Shown here: positions 44,416 to 53,365 of the stretch, piece after piece
Position numbering within the stretch: the first letter of the stretch is position 1
How the letters are laid out: the number at the start of each line of letters is the position of its first letter
Assembly: GCF_965342175.1 (NCBI RefSeq)
Contig: NZ_CBDRBL010000029.1
Location: 1-64,000, forward strand
Source: Actinacidiphila sp965342175
GTDB taxonomy: Bacteria; Actinomycetota; Actinomycetes; Streptomycetales; Streptomycetaceae
Reading direction: 5' to 3'
DNA: 64,000 nt
Notes under the pieces: generated by a model
The model's input: only the letters and a program-made list of their open reading frames with translations
Database searches by the model: none
What the model was told of the DNA's origin: nothing
Program-made: the position numbers and the translations under genes

Positions 44416-45530
44416 GGCGGCACTCTCCTCCCTGTCGGGCGCTGCGGCGGCGTCCGCTCAGGGTGTGGCGGCGCCGCCGGTTCGTCGACCGTCGTCCGAT
44501 GGTCTCCCGCCGGGTCACGGCACGGTCCGACCTGCGGCTGCGGCGCGTTGGAGTATGCCTGATCGGAGGCGTCGCAGTCACGGGTCCCAGGTCGTCGAAA
44601 AGCGTGCGGCGGCGGATTCTCCCCACACCGCGCACCCCTGGGGCGGGCCTTTCACAAGGCGGCACGCGCCATTGGGCCGTCCGGATGACCCTCGTACCGC
44701 GCGGCCCGATGGAGGATGCGAGCAGGCCGGTCCCCCGGAAGGCAGCGAAGCCGGAGTCCGGGAAAGGTGACGGCCGCGTCCTCGTGCCGGGCGTAGGCCC
44801 GCGGGTGGCCGCGGCGCGCCGTAGCGCTGGCCGCCTGCGGCGGCCGGGACACGGACGTAGCGGGCGGGCCGGTCGCCCTGGAGCGGATCGGGGCGGCGGG
44901 CGGCCCCGCGCCCCTCAGCTGCAGACCGACGTTGCGGAGCTGCGCCTCGGAGCCCCCTCGACGGCACGCGGCACCTATGTGCCGCTCACTTTCGCCGGCG
45001 CGACCGGGCAGAAGGCGTGGCGGGCGGAGGCGCAGCCGTACGGCGGTTCGTACCTGATCGTGGAGCGCTGGGGGGTGGAGAACGCCCCGAGGCATGGAGC
45101 CGGTGCGCGAGAAGCTGGGTGGCAGGGTCGAGCAGGGGGCGCGCCGCGGCGGGCACTCCTCCTCGGCGCCCTCGCCCTCGCGGTGCCACCCGCGCACCGG
45201 TGACCGTCACTCATGACGCGCGGCGGCCGGAGGGACCTCCGACGCGGCCGCCTGCGCCGCCGCCGCATGGACGGCGGCGGCGCAGGACGGTGTGCGTCTG
45301 GTACCGGTGACGCGGGCGCGGGCGCGGACCTCCGCATCGTCGCCTCGACGGCCGGCCCCGCGCGGACTCGCCGGGACCCGGCCGCGGGACCGTCTCCACG
45401 GGCCGCGAGGCGGTCGAGGACACCCGGCCGCCGAGCGCCGGGGCCGCGTGACGGCCCAGGCGGGGCGACGCCCGGCACGCGGCAGCGTGCGCCTGATGTG
45501 CCGGGCCGCCGTAGCCTCGCGGGGAGCCGG
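44416..45530. other. 1.1-kb stretch without a recognisable gene
   Basis: Several long frames overlap on both strands, none with a domain. A plus-strand reading near 44920-45090 (LQTDVAELRLGAPS, TYVPLTFAGATGQKAWRAEA, GGSYLIVERWG) looks protein-like and may be a gene remnant, but I cannot place it. The only firm structure is the hairpin at 45251-45286. Confidence 0.45.
45251..45286. terminator. 15-bp perfect hairpin downstream of the roadblock operon
   Basis: CCTGCGCCGCCGCCG, loop CATGGA, CGGCGGCGGCGCAGG. It lies about 245 bases past the last roadblock stop on the minus strand, so it may end that transcript or one on the opposite strand. Confidence 0.6.
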
Positions 45531-45905
45531 TCAGACCTCCAGTTCGCCTTCGATGCGCTTGAGCTGGTGGCGGGCCATCGCAAGGTTCGCGCGGTTCTTG
45601 TCCAGTGCGACGTAGAGGAACAGGCCCTTGCCCGAACGCCCGGTCAGCAGCCGGATCATGTGGATCTGGGAGTCGAGGGTGATCAGGATGTCCTCGATGT
45701 GCTCCTTGAGATTGAGCATCTCCATCGTGCGCATCTTGGCGCGGACGACGTCGGTGTTGCCCGCGGCCGCGACCGTCAGGTCGAGGTCCTTGGAACCGCC
45801 GAGCGTGCCCAGCGCCATGCCGCTGCCGTAGTCCACGAGAGCGACGCCCAGGACGCCCTCGATCGACGTCATGACATCCTTCAGCGCGGTCTCGGTGTTG
45901 GCCAT
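45531..45905 (-). CDS. Roadblock/LC7-domain protein A
   Basis: A 124-residue single-domain roadblock protein. VMTSIEGVLGVALVDYGSGM opens the fold, followed by AAGNTDVVRAKMRTMEML and EDILITLDSQIHMIRLLTG, with LFLYVALDKNRANLAMARHQLKRIE at the end. Roadblock proteins usually regulate Ras-like small GTPases (MglB, conservon CvnB). AAGGAAG is ten bases upstream. It is last in a four-gene set, 116 bases after the second roadblock gene. Confidence 0.88.
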   Translation of the reverse strand: MANTETALKDVMTSIEGVLGVALVDYGSGMALGTLGGSKDLDLTVAAAGNTDVVRAKMRTMEMLNLKEHIEDILITLDSQIHMIRLLTGRSGKGLFLYVALDKNRANLAMARHQLKRIEGELEV

Positions 45906-46021
45906 TGCGGTCTCGCTTCCTTGTGGTGTGGTTCTCTGACGTGACGAATGCCTGGGTCCGGTGGCGGCGCGGCCGCGTCCCGTGCCCGACGGCTTGTCGG
46001 CTGGGGAACTGGGTCGTGCGG

Positions 46022-46498
46022 TCATCTCCGCTCCTGTCGTTGGAGCGCGAGGTCGACGATCTCCTCGATCCGTCGACCGGATCGTCGGGCCTCCAGGTGC
46101 AGGCGGCCCACGTTTGAGTCGGGCCCCGCCACCAGGGCGAGGGCCATGGCGTCGCCGGCGGCGTACGCGGCGATGTAGCCGCTGTCCCCCCGGACGAGCA
46201 GTTCCCGGAAGGCGCCGCGGGCGGTGGCCTCGGTGATCCGGGCCGCAACGCCCAGGGCCGCGGCGGTCAGTGCGGCGACCCCTTCCGGCTCCGGACCGCT
46301 CAAATCGTGCGCGACGACCAGGCCGTCGACGCTGGCGACGAGCCCGCCGGTCAGGTGCGGCACCCTCGCCCGCAGACTGCGGAGTTCGGCCAGGACGTCG
46401 GCTTCGAGTGCCACCAGCTGTCTCCTTCCGGCAAGCTGCCGCAGAGCCTTCTTCCACGGTCGTTCGGCGGGCGCCGGGCGGGTCGGCAGGGCGCTCAC
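46022..46498 (-). CDS. Roadblock/LC7-domain protein B
   Basis: A 158-residue protein. A basic N-terminal extension (RPWKKALRQLAGRRQLVALE) leads into a roadblock domain: VPHLTGGLVASVDGLVVAHDL, LTAAALGVAARITEATA, FRELLVRGDSGYIAAYAAG and ALALVAGPDSNVGRLHLEARR. The CvnB-like pattern (SVDGLVVA.D) fits the Streptomyces conservon roadblock type. The GTG start overlaps the upstream stop (GTGA). Confidence 0.88.
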   Translation of the reverse strand: MSALPTRPAPAERPWKKALRQLAGRRQLVALEADVLAELRSLRARVPHLTGGLVASVDGLVVAHDLSGPEPEGVAALTAAALGVAARITEATARGAFRELLVRGDSGYIAAYAAGDAMALALVAGPDSNVGRLHLEARRSGRRIEEIVDLALQRQERR

Positions 46499-47469
46499 AG
46501 GCGGGCCTCCAGGGCGGCACGAAGTCGGAGCAACAGGACGACGGAGGGGTCGCAGGACGGCAGGACCGCCGGCAGCGGTCCGCCTCGGGCGACGGGCGGG
46601 GGCGTGGGAACCGGTGCCGGCCGCCCGGAGGGCGCCTGCGGGGGCGGCGCGGGCCGGGCCGTGGAGGGCACGGGAGGCACGGCCGGTGGCGCCTCGGCGC
46701 GAAGCGGCGTGCTGATCCGGCCGGTCGCCGCCAGCCGGCGTACGTCCAGCAGGGTCGCGAAGGCCGAGCGCCCCAGGTGCCAGGCGATCTGCACCGGCGT
46801 ACGGATTCCGTCCGCCGCCCCCAGCACCGCCAGCTGACCGGCTGTGGGGGCCCGTGCCCGCCGACCGTGCACCTCGCCCTCCGGGCGGGGGACGACGGGG
46901 CATGCGTCGGTGTCGTCCCAGGGCCAGGTCCGCTCCAGTTGCGCCCGGCGCCGCTGCGCCTCCGCGGCCACGCGCTGGGCGGGGACGGGCCGGGCGATGG
47001 GGCCGAGCGGAAAGGCGGCGCCCGGCCGGAACCGGTCGGGTTCCGCGTCGGGCAGCAGGGTGAAGTAGGCGGCGTCGAAGAGCGTCAGCAGGTGGCACAA
47101 CTCCAGTTCCCCGCGGGCCACCCGCCCGGAATCGACGAGGCGATCGCCGACACCGCGCCCGGCGCTCGCGGTGATGACCGCCTCGCGCCACTGGTCCGGG
47201 GAGAGCAGGCCGCAGGCCGTGAGCCGCACCCCGAGATCCGGTGCGCACGGGCTCTCGGCGTGGACGACCGCCCCGTCACGGAGGTAGACCGTCCCCGCCG
47301 ATCCGTACAGCGCCCCGCTGGCCCTCGCCTCCGCGAGCCTCGCCAGCGCGGCGGTGAAGGCGTACGCGCCGGTCACGCCCGTGCGGAGGGGCGCAGGTGC
47401 GCCGCCGCGGGCCGGAGTGCGCCGGGGCAGACCCCGCAGGACCGGCCGTGCCGCGTCGGTGCCCGTCAT
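46495..47469 (-). CDS. DUF4388-like sensor protein with winged-helix and Pro-rich tail
   Basis: A 324-residue protein. The first 170 residues resemble the DUF4388/PATAN group found with roadblock and two-component proteins (ASGALYGSAGTVYLRDGAVVHAESP, LGVRLTACGLLSPDQW, GELELCHLLTLFDAAYFTLL). Residues about 205-260 look like a winged helix (LAVLGAADGIRTPVQIAWHL, FATLLDVRRLAATGRI). A Pro/Ala-rich linker precedes a short helix (SVVLLLRLRAALEARL). It overlaps both neighbours by four bases. Role is probably signal integration with the flanking roadblock proteins. Confidence 0.75.
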   Translation of the reverse strand: MTGTDAARPVLRGLPRRTPARGGAPAPLRTGVTGAYAFTAALARLAEARASGALYGSAGTVYLRDGAVVHAESPCAPDLGVRLTACGLLSPDQWREAVITASAGRGVGDRLVDSGRVARGELELCHLLTLFDAAYFTLLPDAEPDRFRPGAAFPLGPIARPVPAQRVAAEAQRRRAQLERTWPWDDTDACPVVPRPEGEVHGRRARAPTAGQLAVLGAADGIRTPVQIAWHLGRSAFATLLDVRRLAATGRISTPLRAEAPPAVPPVPSTARPAPPPQAPSGRPAPVPTPPPVARGGPLPAVLPSCDPSVVLLLRLRAALEARL

Positions 47470-47849
47470 ACGAGCACCAGCCGCTCCGCGATGGCCTGCA
47501 GTCCCAGCCGGGCGACGGCCAGGTTGGCCAGCGACCGGTCCAGCCACAGGTAGAGGACGACGTCGCTGTCGAAGAAGGTGTCGAGGAACCGGATGAGGTG
47601 GTAGCTCCCCGGAGCCGTGATGATGATGTCCTCGACCGGGACCCTTCCCGACTCCTTCGCCGTGAAGGTGCCGCCTTCCACGACGGCGCGCGCCGCCTCG
47701 GTGGCGTCGGCGGCGGCCGCCTCGTGGCCGTGTCCTGGCTCCTCGCCGACGGCCCCGAGGAGGAGGCCGCTGCTCCAGTCGACCACGCTCGCCCCGAGCA
47801 CTCCGGGAATCGCCAGCGCCTCGGATAGGCACTCGTCTATGCCGGGCAC
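47466..47849 (-). CDS. Roadblock-like protein C
   Basis: A 127-residue protein. From residue 2 it reads PGIDECLSEALAIPGVLGAS, VVDWSSGLLLGAVGE, then EDIIITAPGSYHLIRFLDTF and VVLYLWLDRSLANLAVARLGL, a roadblock-like fold. GTG 47849 is chosen because GGAGG is seven bases before it. An in-frame ATG at 47933 would add a 28-residue cysteine-rich extension (CRLGNVPCCPIYQMCGGGVC) but lacks a good ribosome binding site. It is first in the operon. Confidence 0.82.
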   Translation of the reverse strand: MPGIDECLSEALAIPGVLGASVVDWSSGLLLGAVGEEPGHGHEAAAADATEAARAVVEGGTFTAKESGRVPVEDIIITAPGSYHLIRFLDTFFDSDVVLYLWLDRSLANLAVARLGLQAIAERLVLV

Positions 47850-47933
47850 GCACACCCCTCCGCCGCACATCTGGTAAATGGGACAGCACGGAACGTTACC
47901 CAGCCGGCACACGATGCGGGTGAGTTCAGACAT

Positions 47934-48373
47934 TTCCCAGTGGCATGTGCCGATGGCTCGCTAGGATTCGCCGCCTTTACGTCAGTCAGCCCCATCGGCC
48001 TCGGGACCGCCCCGGGCGATCCGTGCCAGGACGTCCAGCACGTCGCCAAGGACCTGCGCAGACGGCGAGGCGAGACCGATCCGCACGGCGTGCGGCGCGC
48101 TGCCGCGCTGCTGCGCTTCCTCAGGGCGCCTTCCCGGGGCCGGTGACCCGTCGGTGTTTACGACAGGGCGGGCCGCCCTGTCGTACCCGGATGTGATGAT
48201 GGCGAAGTGAGAGGGCGTCAAGCCCGGTGCTGCCGGGACGCTCGGCGTGTCACATCCGTGGACGGACCCGTGCGGCCGGGGGCCGCACACGGTCGGCAGG
48301 ACGGCGGGCGGCACGCCCGGCGGGTCCATGCGGCCTGACAGGGGGCCGAGTGCCCTGACGCGGAGGGGAAGAG
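47934..48373. other. 440-base intergenic region
   Basis: It contains the start region of the roadblock operon on the minus strand and the hairpin at 48159-48185. A minus-strand reading near 48000-48120 (QRGSAPHAVRIGLASPSAQV, LGDVLDVLARIARGG) is protein-like but short and without a start; possibly a remnant. Confidence 0.45.
48159..48185. terminator. 13-bp palindromic stem-loop
   Basis: TACGACAGGGCGG and CCGCCCTGTCGTA around a single central base. No gene ends just before it, so it could end a small transcript, or be an operator. Confidence 0.5.
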
Positions 48374-48655
48374 ATGATGGGCGAGGACGAGAAGAAGCAC
48401 CAGAAGGCCCCCCAGGACGTGGCTGCGGTGGTCAAGGGCGTGGTGGCGTGGGCGAAGGAGAACAGTGAGCTTGTCTGGGACCGGCAGGCGGACGGGAGGT
48501 TCCGGGCCGGGTACGTCCTCAGGCTCTCCCCTTCCCGGTCGGTCATGCTGAAGATCGAGAAGGCCCCCGGCAGCCCCGCCGACTGGCACTTCGGTCCTGC
48601 CAAGAGCCTCGTCGACCAGGTGGAGGGGAAGTCCCGGGGCACGACCCTGCGCTGA
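48374..48655 (+). CDS. Small hypothetical protein (93 aa)
   Basis: A basic 93-residue soluble protein: KKHQKAPQDVAAVVKGVVAW, NSELVWDRQADGRFRAGYVL, RLSPSRSVMLKIEKAPGSP, WHFGPAKSLVDQVEGKSRG. GGAGGGG is about six bases upstream of an ATGATG. It has strong Streptomyces codon bias and no relative I recognise. It stands alone and is followed by a hairpin. Confidence 0.7.
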   Translation: MMGEDEKKHQKAPQDVAAVVKGVVAWAKENSELVWDRQADGRFRAGYVLRLSPSRSVMLKIEKAPGSPADWHFGPAKSLVDQVEGKSRGTTLR

Positions 48656-48694
48656 GGCGTGCGACGACCGGCTCACCCGTCGCAGCCGCCACCG

Positions 48695-48716
48695 GCCGGG
48701 CGCGCCGGCGCCCGGC
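48695..48716. terminator. Stem-loop between convergent genes
   Basis: GCCGGGCGC, loop GCCG, GCGCCCGGC, 40 bases after the small gene's stop and 210 before the GGDEF-EAL stop. Confidence 0.5.
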
Positions 48717-48927
48717 TCATCGGGGACGGCGACCGCGGACGCCGCTGCCGCGGCAGCGGCGCGGGCGGTCTCCGGCCACCCGCGCGGCCGTCCTCCACCT
48801 CCGTCGGCTGACCTGGCTCAGGATCACCGGCGCCGACGGCGCCCGAGCGGTCACCAGGCCCACCGTGCGAGCCGCGGGGCCAACCCGGCTCACCCCGAAC
48901 AGCCGCTCGCCCACACCGTGATGCGTG

Positions 48928-51090
48928 CTACACCGTGGCGTCGACCAGCGAGAGCGAGTGCAGGCGCTCGGGCGGGCCGGGCCGCGCGTAGTACCAGCCC
49001 TGCGCGGTGTCGCAGCCCAGCGCCCGCAGGTGCTCGGCCTGGGCGCCGGTCTCCACGCCCTCCACCGTCACCGACAGCCCCAGGGTGTGCGCCAGGTCGA
49101 CGACGATCTCGACGATCTTCACGTCCACCGGGTCGGCCGGCCGCTGCTGCATGCCGCGGGTGAAGGAGCGGTCGAGCTTGAGCGTGGTGATGGGCAGCCG
49201 GCGCAGCGAGGCCAGGTTGGAGTAGCCGGTGCCGAAGTCGTCCAGGGCGATGGCCATGCCGAGGTCGGCGAACTCCCGCAGCGGGCGCATCAACGCCTCG
49301 TCGGCGCCGATGAAAGCGCTCTCGGTGACCTCCAGGCACAGCGCCGTCGGCTCCAGCCCGGCCTCCCTGATCACCGCGAGGGTCTCCGGCACCAGGCCGG
49401 GGTGGCCGAGCTGGGCCGGGGAGAGGTTGACGTTGATCCGCAGCGGATGGCCGTCGCTGCGCGGGAACTGCCAGTCCCGGGCCTGCCAGGCGGCCTGCTG
49501 CAGCACCCAGTGCCCGAGCGGCACGATCAGCCCGGTGCTCTCGGCCAGCGGGATGAACTGGTCGGGCCCGAGCACGCCGTGTACGGGGTGGCACCAGCGC
49601 ACCAGCGCCTCGGCGCCGCGGACGCTGCCGTCGCCGAGCCGTACCAGCGGCTGGTACTCGATGAAGAACTCGCCGCGCTCCAGCGCCGTGGGCAGCCGGT
49701 TGGTCAGCCCGTGCCGGGTGATGGCGCGCGCGTCGGAGTCGGGGTCGGCCAGTTCGAAGCGGTTGCCGCCCGCGGCCTTGGCCCGGTACATGGTGATGTC
49801 GGCGCTGCGCAGCACCTCGGCGGGGCCCAGGGAGCCGGCCTTGCCCTCGACGATGCCGATGCTGCACCGTACGGACAGGTCGCGGCCGTCCACCCGGATC
49901 GGGTCGGCGAGTGCCGTCAGGATCAGGTCGGCGAAGCCGGTGATGTCCGCGCGGCTCGCGGGGTTGACCACCAGGGCGGCGAACTCGTCGCCCCCGATGC
50001 GGGCCACGAGCTGGTCGGGCGAGGTGACACAGGCCTGGAGGCGTTCGGCGACGGCGACCAGGAGCCGGTCGCCGACCGCGTGGCCGAGGCTGTCGTTGAC
50101 GTCCTTGAAGCCGTCGAGGTCGAGGTAGCAGACGCCGACGCCGACGCCGTCGGGACCACCCAGCGTCTGCTCCAGGCGCTCGAAGAAGAGGTTGCGGTTG
50201 GCCAGTCCGGTGAGCGCGTCGTGGGTGGCCTCGTAGCGCAGCCGCTCGCTGAGCAGACGCTCCTCGGTGATGTCCTCCATCAGGGCGAGCATGTACTGCG
50301 GGGTGCCGTCGGCGTCGCGCAGCAGGGAGACCGTCAGGTTGGTCCACAGCGGGCTGCCGTCGGGCAGGTAGTAGGCCTTCTCGATCCGGTAGTGGTCACG
50401 CTCGCCCCGGTTGAGCTGGCGCTGCAGCTCCCAGAACTCGGGGGCGTCGTCCGGATGCACCCAGTCGTAGATGTTCTTGGTGCGGATGTGCCGTTCCAGC
50501 CCGCCGAACATGGTGGTGAGGGCGTCGTTGACGTCCAGGACGCGGCCGTCCATGTCGGCGATGCCGATGCCTATGGAGGCGCCCTGGAAGACCGCGCGGA
50601 AGCGCACCTCGCTCTCGTGCAGCGCCTGTTCGACGGCGCTCCGGGCGGCGAGCGCCGCCCGGGACAGCGCCTCCTGCTCGGTCCGTGTGCGTTCCTGCAG
50701 GGCGCGGGCGTAGCCGGCGGCCACCCAGTGCAGCAGGCGGTTGCAGCGTGTGCGGCTCTCCTCGGGGGCGAGGGCGGGGCCGGGCGGGCAGTACAGCAGC
50801 AGATAGGCGTCGACGACATCGAGGATGCGGGGCAGCGCCTCGGGATCGGTGCAGTGCGCGGCCACGAGCGCGGCACCGACCTCCGCGGCGGGGCGCGGGT
50901 CGAAGGGCTGCGCGCGCAGCGTGGTGTTGAGACGGGCGGCGAGCGGCATCAGATACTCCGCGAACTCGCCACGCGTCATGGAGGTGGTGGTGACCGGGTA
51001 GATCGCCCGGCTCCAGATGATCGCGAAGCGCCGCAGGCTGTCCGCGGGCTGCGGCTCCGGGCCGGGTTCTCCGGTCACGGTGAGGGCCAC
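48928..51090 (-). CDS. PAS-GGDEF-EAL cyclic-di-GMP turnover protein
   Basis: A 720-residue protein with no membrane helix. Residues 1-150 form a mostly helical region of unknown type. A PAS domain spans about 160-280 (FRAVFQGASIGIGIADMDGR, VHPDDAPEFW). GGDEF is 285-450 with intact GGDEF at 366-370. EAL is 465-715 with EALVRW at 494-499, NVNLSP, EVTESA and DDFGTGYSNL. Both active sites look complete, so it could be bifunctional like RmdA-type proteins that affect Streptomyces development. It starts four bases after a methyltransferase gene, so the two form one unit. Confidence 0.92.
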   Translation of the reverse strand: MALTVTGEPGPEPQPADSLRRFAIIWSRAIYPVTTTSMTRGEFAEYLMPLAARLNTTLRAQPFDPRPAAEVGAALVAAHCTDPEALPRILDVVDAYLLLYCPPGPALAPEESRTRCNRLLHWVAAGYARALQERTRTEQEALSRAALAARSAVEQALHESEVRFRAVFQGASIGIGIADMDGRVLDVNDALTTMFGGLERHIRTKNIYDWVHPDDAPEFWELQRQLNRGERDHYRIEKAYYLPDGSPLWTNLTVSLLRDADGTPQYMLALMEDITEERLLSERLRYEATHDALTGLANRNLFFERLEQTLGGPDGVGVGVCYLDLDGFKDVNDSLGHAVGDRLLVAVAERLQACVTSPDQLVARIGGDEFAALVVNPASRADITGFADLILTALADPIRVDGRDLSVRCSIGIVEGKAGSLGPAEVLRSADITMYRAKAAGGNRFELADPDSDARAITRHGLTNRLPTALERGEFFIEYQPLVRLGDGSVRGAEALVRWCHPVHGVLGPDQFIPLAESTGLIVPLGHWVLQQAAWQARDWQFPRSDGHPLRINVNLSPAQLGHPGLVPETLAVIREAGLEPTALCLEVTESAFIGADEALMRPLREFADLGMAIALDDFGTGYSNLASLRRLPITTLKLDRSFTRGMQQRPADPVDVKIVEIVVDLAHTLGLSVTVEGVETGAQAEHLRALGCDTAQGWYYARPGPPERLHSLSLVDATV

Positions 51091-51094
51091 GTGG

Positions 51095-51910
51095 TCACGC
51101 CTTGCGGCCGACGCCCGCGTACCCGCTGAAGACGACCGGATCGGGCTCGTCGTCGTCCGTTCCGTCGGGGCGCCACAGCGGCGGCGAGACGAGGCCTGGC
51201 TCGACGAGGCCGAAGCCGTCGAAGAAGCGCTCGACCTCGGCCCCCGACCGCATGATCAGCGGCGAGCTCGCGCTGCGGTAGACGTCCTCGACCTGCTCCC
51301 CCTCCTCCGGTCTGCGCGGACCGCCCTCGACCGAGGCGTGGCTGACGACCAGCAGGCTGCCGGGGGCGAGGGCGTCGCGGAGTCCGGCCACGGCCTTGGC
51401 CGGTTCGTCGGCGTCCTCGAGGAAGTGCAGGACCGCGACGAGCAGCAGGGCGACCGGCCGGTCGAGGTCGATGAGCCCGCGCACTTCCGCGCTGTCCAGG
51501 ATGTCGTGAGGGGAGCGCAGGTCGGCGGCGACGACGGCGGTGTTCTCGCTGCGCTCCAGCACGGCGCGGCTGTGGGCGACGGCGACCGGGTCGTGGTCGA
51601 CGTAGACGACATGAGCGCCGGGACTCGCGGCCTGGGCGACCTCGTGGACGTTGCCGAAGGTGGGGATGCCGGAGCCGATGTCGAGGAACTGGGTGATGCC
51701 CTCGTCGACGGCGAAGCGCACGGCCCTGCGCATGAACGCCCGGTTGGCCTGCATGATCTTCGGCAGCCCCGGGAAGGCCGCGATGGCTCGCCGCCCGGCC
51801 TCCCGGTCGACCTCGAAGTTGTGGGAGCCGCCCAGATAGTAGTCGTAGATGCGGGACACGCTGGGCACGGAAAGATCGATGCCCTGGGGGGCCCAGGCGG
51901 GACGCTCCAT
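51095..51910 (-). CDS. SAM-dependent methyltransferase (SCO3934-like, DUF574)
   Basis: A 271-residue protein of the actinobacterial S-adenosyl methyltransferase family formerly DUF574. It has the diagnostic VPSVSRIYDYYLGGSHNFEVD and AFPGLPKIMQANRAFMRRAV segments, then a Rossmann fold with GITQFLDIGSGIPTFGNVHE, VVYVDHDPVAVAHSR and ALLLVAVLHFLED. Substrate is unknown; the family is expanded in Streptomyces. ATG 51910 is used; GTG 51913 is adjacent. It is first of a two-gene unit with the GGDEF-EAL gene. Confidence 0.9.
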   Translation of the reverse strand: MERPAWAPQGIDLSVPSVSRIYDYYLGGSHNFEVDREAGRRAIAAFPGLPKIMQANRAFMRRAVRFAVDEGITQFLDIGSGIPTFGNVHEVAQAASPGAHVVYVDHDPVAVAHSRAVLERSENTAVVAADLRSPHDILDSAEVRGLIDLDRPVALLLVAVLHFLEDADEPAKAVAGLRDALAPGSLLVVSHASVEGGPRRPEEGEQVEDVYRSASSPLIMRSGAEVERFFDGFGLVEPGLVSPPLWRPDGTDDDEPDPVVFSGYAGVGRKA

Positions 51911-52135
51911 CACTGTTCCAGCTCCTCGGCGACTCGGGGAGCCCGGCCGTATCCACGGCCAGGTGCGACAGAGGCTACTGATCAGCCGTTCAAGAGGAAA
52001 CAAGAGGTGAAAATATTCGGTCCATTTTCGGTCACAGACCAAAGGCATGTGCCCTGCTCCCCAGGAGACGGGGAACAGGGCACGGATACCGCCGGATGAC
52101 GACCGGTCAGTCGACCGTTTCGGTCGGTGGACCGG

Positions 52136-53269
52136 TCAGATCGTGACGCCGTGGGCGCGCAGGTACGCCACCGGGTCGATGTCGGAGCCGAAGTCGGGCG
52201 TGGTGCGGATCTCGAAGTGCAGGTGCGGACCGGTCACGTTGCCGGTGGCGCCCGACAGGCCCAGCTGCTGACCGGCGTAGACCCGCTGGCCGGCCGAGAC
52301 CGACAGCGCGGACAGGTGGGCGTACTGCGAGTACCGGCCGTCGGCGTGCCTGACGACGACCTGGTTGCCGTACGAACCGCCCCAGCCCGCGGAGACCACG
52401 GTGCCGGCGGCGATCGACTTCACCTTGGTGCCGGTCGAGGCGATGAAGTCGACGCCGGTGTGGTAGCCCTTGGACCACATGGCGCCGGCCCGGTGGTAAG
52501 GGGTGCCCAGGGTGACACGGTCGAGGGGGGCGGTGTAGCCGGAGGCGCTGGCGGCAGGGGCCGCGGCCGGGGCGGCCTTCGCGGCCTTGGCGGTCGCCGC
52601 CGCGGTCTTGGCGGTGGCCTTCTCCCCCAGGGACAGGACCTGGCCCGGGTAGATCAGGTTCGGGTTGCCGCCGATGACCGGCTTGTTGTCCGCGTACAGC
52701 TCCTGCCAGCCGCCCTCGACCGACTGGGACTTCGCGATCTTGGAGAGGGTGTCACCGCCGACGACGCGGTAGGAGCCGCCGGCGCTCTTGGGCGCCTCGG
52801 CCCTCTTCGCGGGGGCGGACTTGACGGCCTTGACGACCGGCTTGGCGGCGGCTCCCGCGACGCTCTGCGGGGTGGCCGACGGGTTGGCCATCGCCTTGGT
52901 CAGACCGGCCTTGGGGCCGCACACGGGCCAGGCCTGCGGGCCCTGGGTCGCGAGAACCTTCTCGGCGACGGCGATCTGCTGCGCCTTGGTCGCGAGGTCG
53001 GCGCGCGGGGCGTACTTCGTGCCGCCGAAGCCGGCCCAGGTGCTCTGGGTGAACTGCAGGCCGCCGTAGAAGCCGTTGCCGGTGTTGATGGACCAGTTGT
53101 TGGTGCTCTCGCAGGCCGCGACCTTGTCCCAGACGCCGACAGGAGCGGCGTGGGCGCCGGTGGCCCCGACGATGGGGAGCGCCACGGCCGCTCCGGTGGT
53201 GCCGGCCAGTGCGCTGATTCGGGTGATGCGGGTGTTCCGCGGGCGACGGTGCTTTCCCTTACCGGGCAT
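52136..53269 (-). CDS. Resuscitation-promoting factor with LysM and M23 peptidase domains
   Basis: A 377-residue secreted cell-wall enzyme. A signal peptide of about 40 residues is followed by an Rpf transglycosylase domain (VWDKVAACESTNNWSINTGN with catalytic Glu, GGLQFTQSTWAGFGG, cysteines in ACES and WPVCG). A LysM domain lies at about 175-225 (YRVVGGDTLSKIAKSQ, NPNLIYPGQVL). An Ala-rich linker precedes an M23 endopeptidase at 270-377 (HTGVDFIASTGTKVKS, GPHLHFEIR). It cuts glycan and peptide bonds of peptidoglycan during germination and growth. ATG 53269 has AGGAA upstream. A ydaO-type leader precedes it, as for rpfA in S. coelicolor. Confidence 0.93.
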   Translation of the reverse strand: MPGKGKHRRPRNTRITRISALAGTTGAAVALPIVGATGAHAAPVGVWDKVAACESTNNWSINTGNGFYGGLQFTQSTWAGFGGTKYAPRADLATKAQQIAVAEKVLATQGPQAWPVCGPKAGLTKAMANPSATPQSVAGAAAKPVVKAVKSAPAKRAEAPKSAGGSYRVVGGDTLSKIAKSQSVEGGWQELYADNKPVIGGNPNLIYPGQVLSLGEKATAKTAAATAKAAKAAPAAAPAASASGYTAPLDRVTLGTPYHRAGAMWSKGYHTGVDFIASTGTKVKSIAAGTVVSAGWGGSYGNQVVVRHADGRYSQYAHLSALSVSAGQRVYAGQQLGLSGATGNVTGPHLHFEIRTTPDFGSDIDPVAYLRAHGVTI

Positions 53270-53365
53270 GCCGAATTCCTCTCCGACGCCTGCGAGGTAA
53301 GCTGTCGGGTTCGGACTGGAGATGCCCGGCCGCATATGGGCACGCCAAATAAAGGCATGTCGCTG

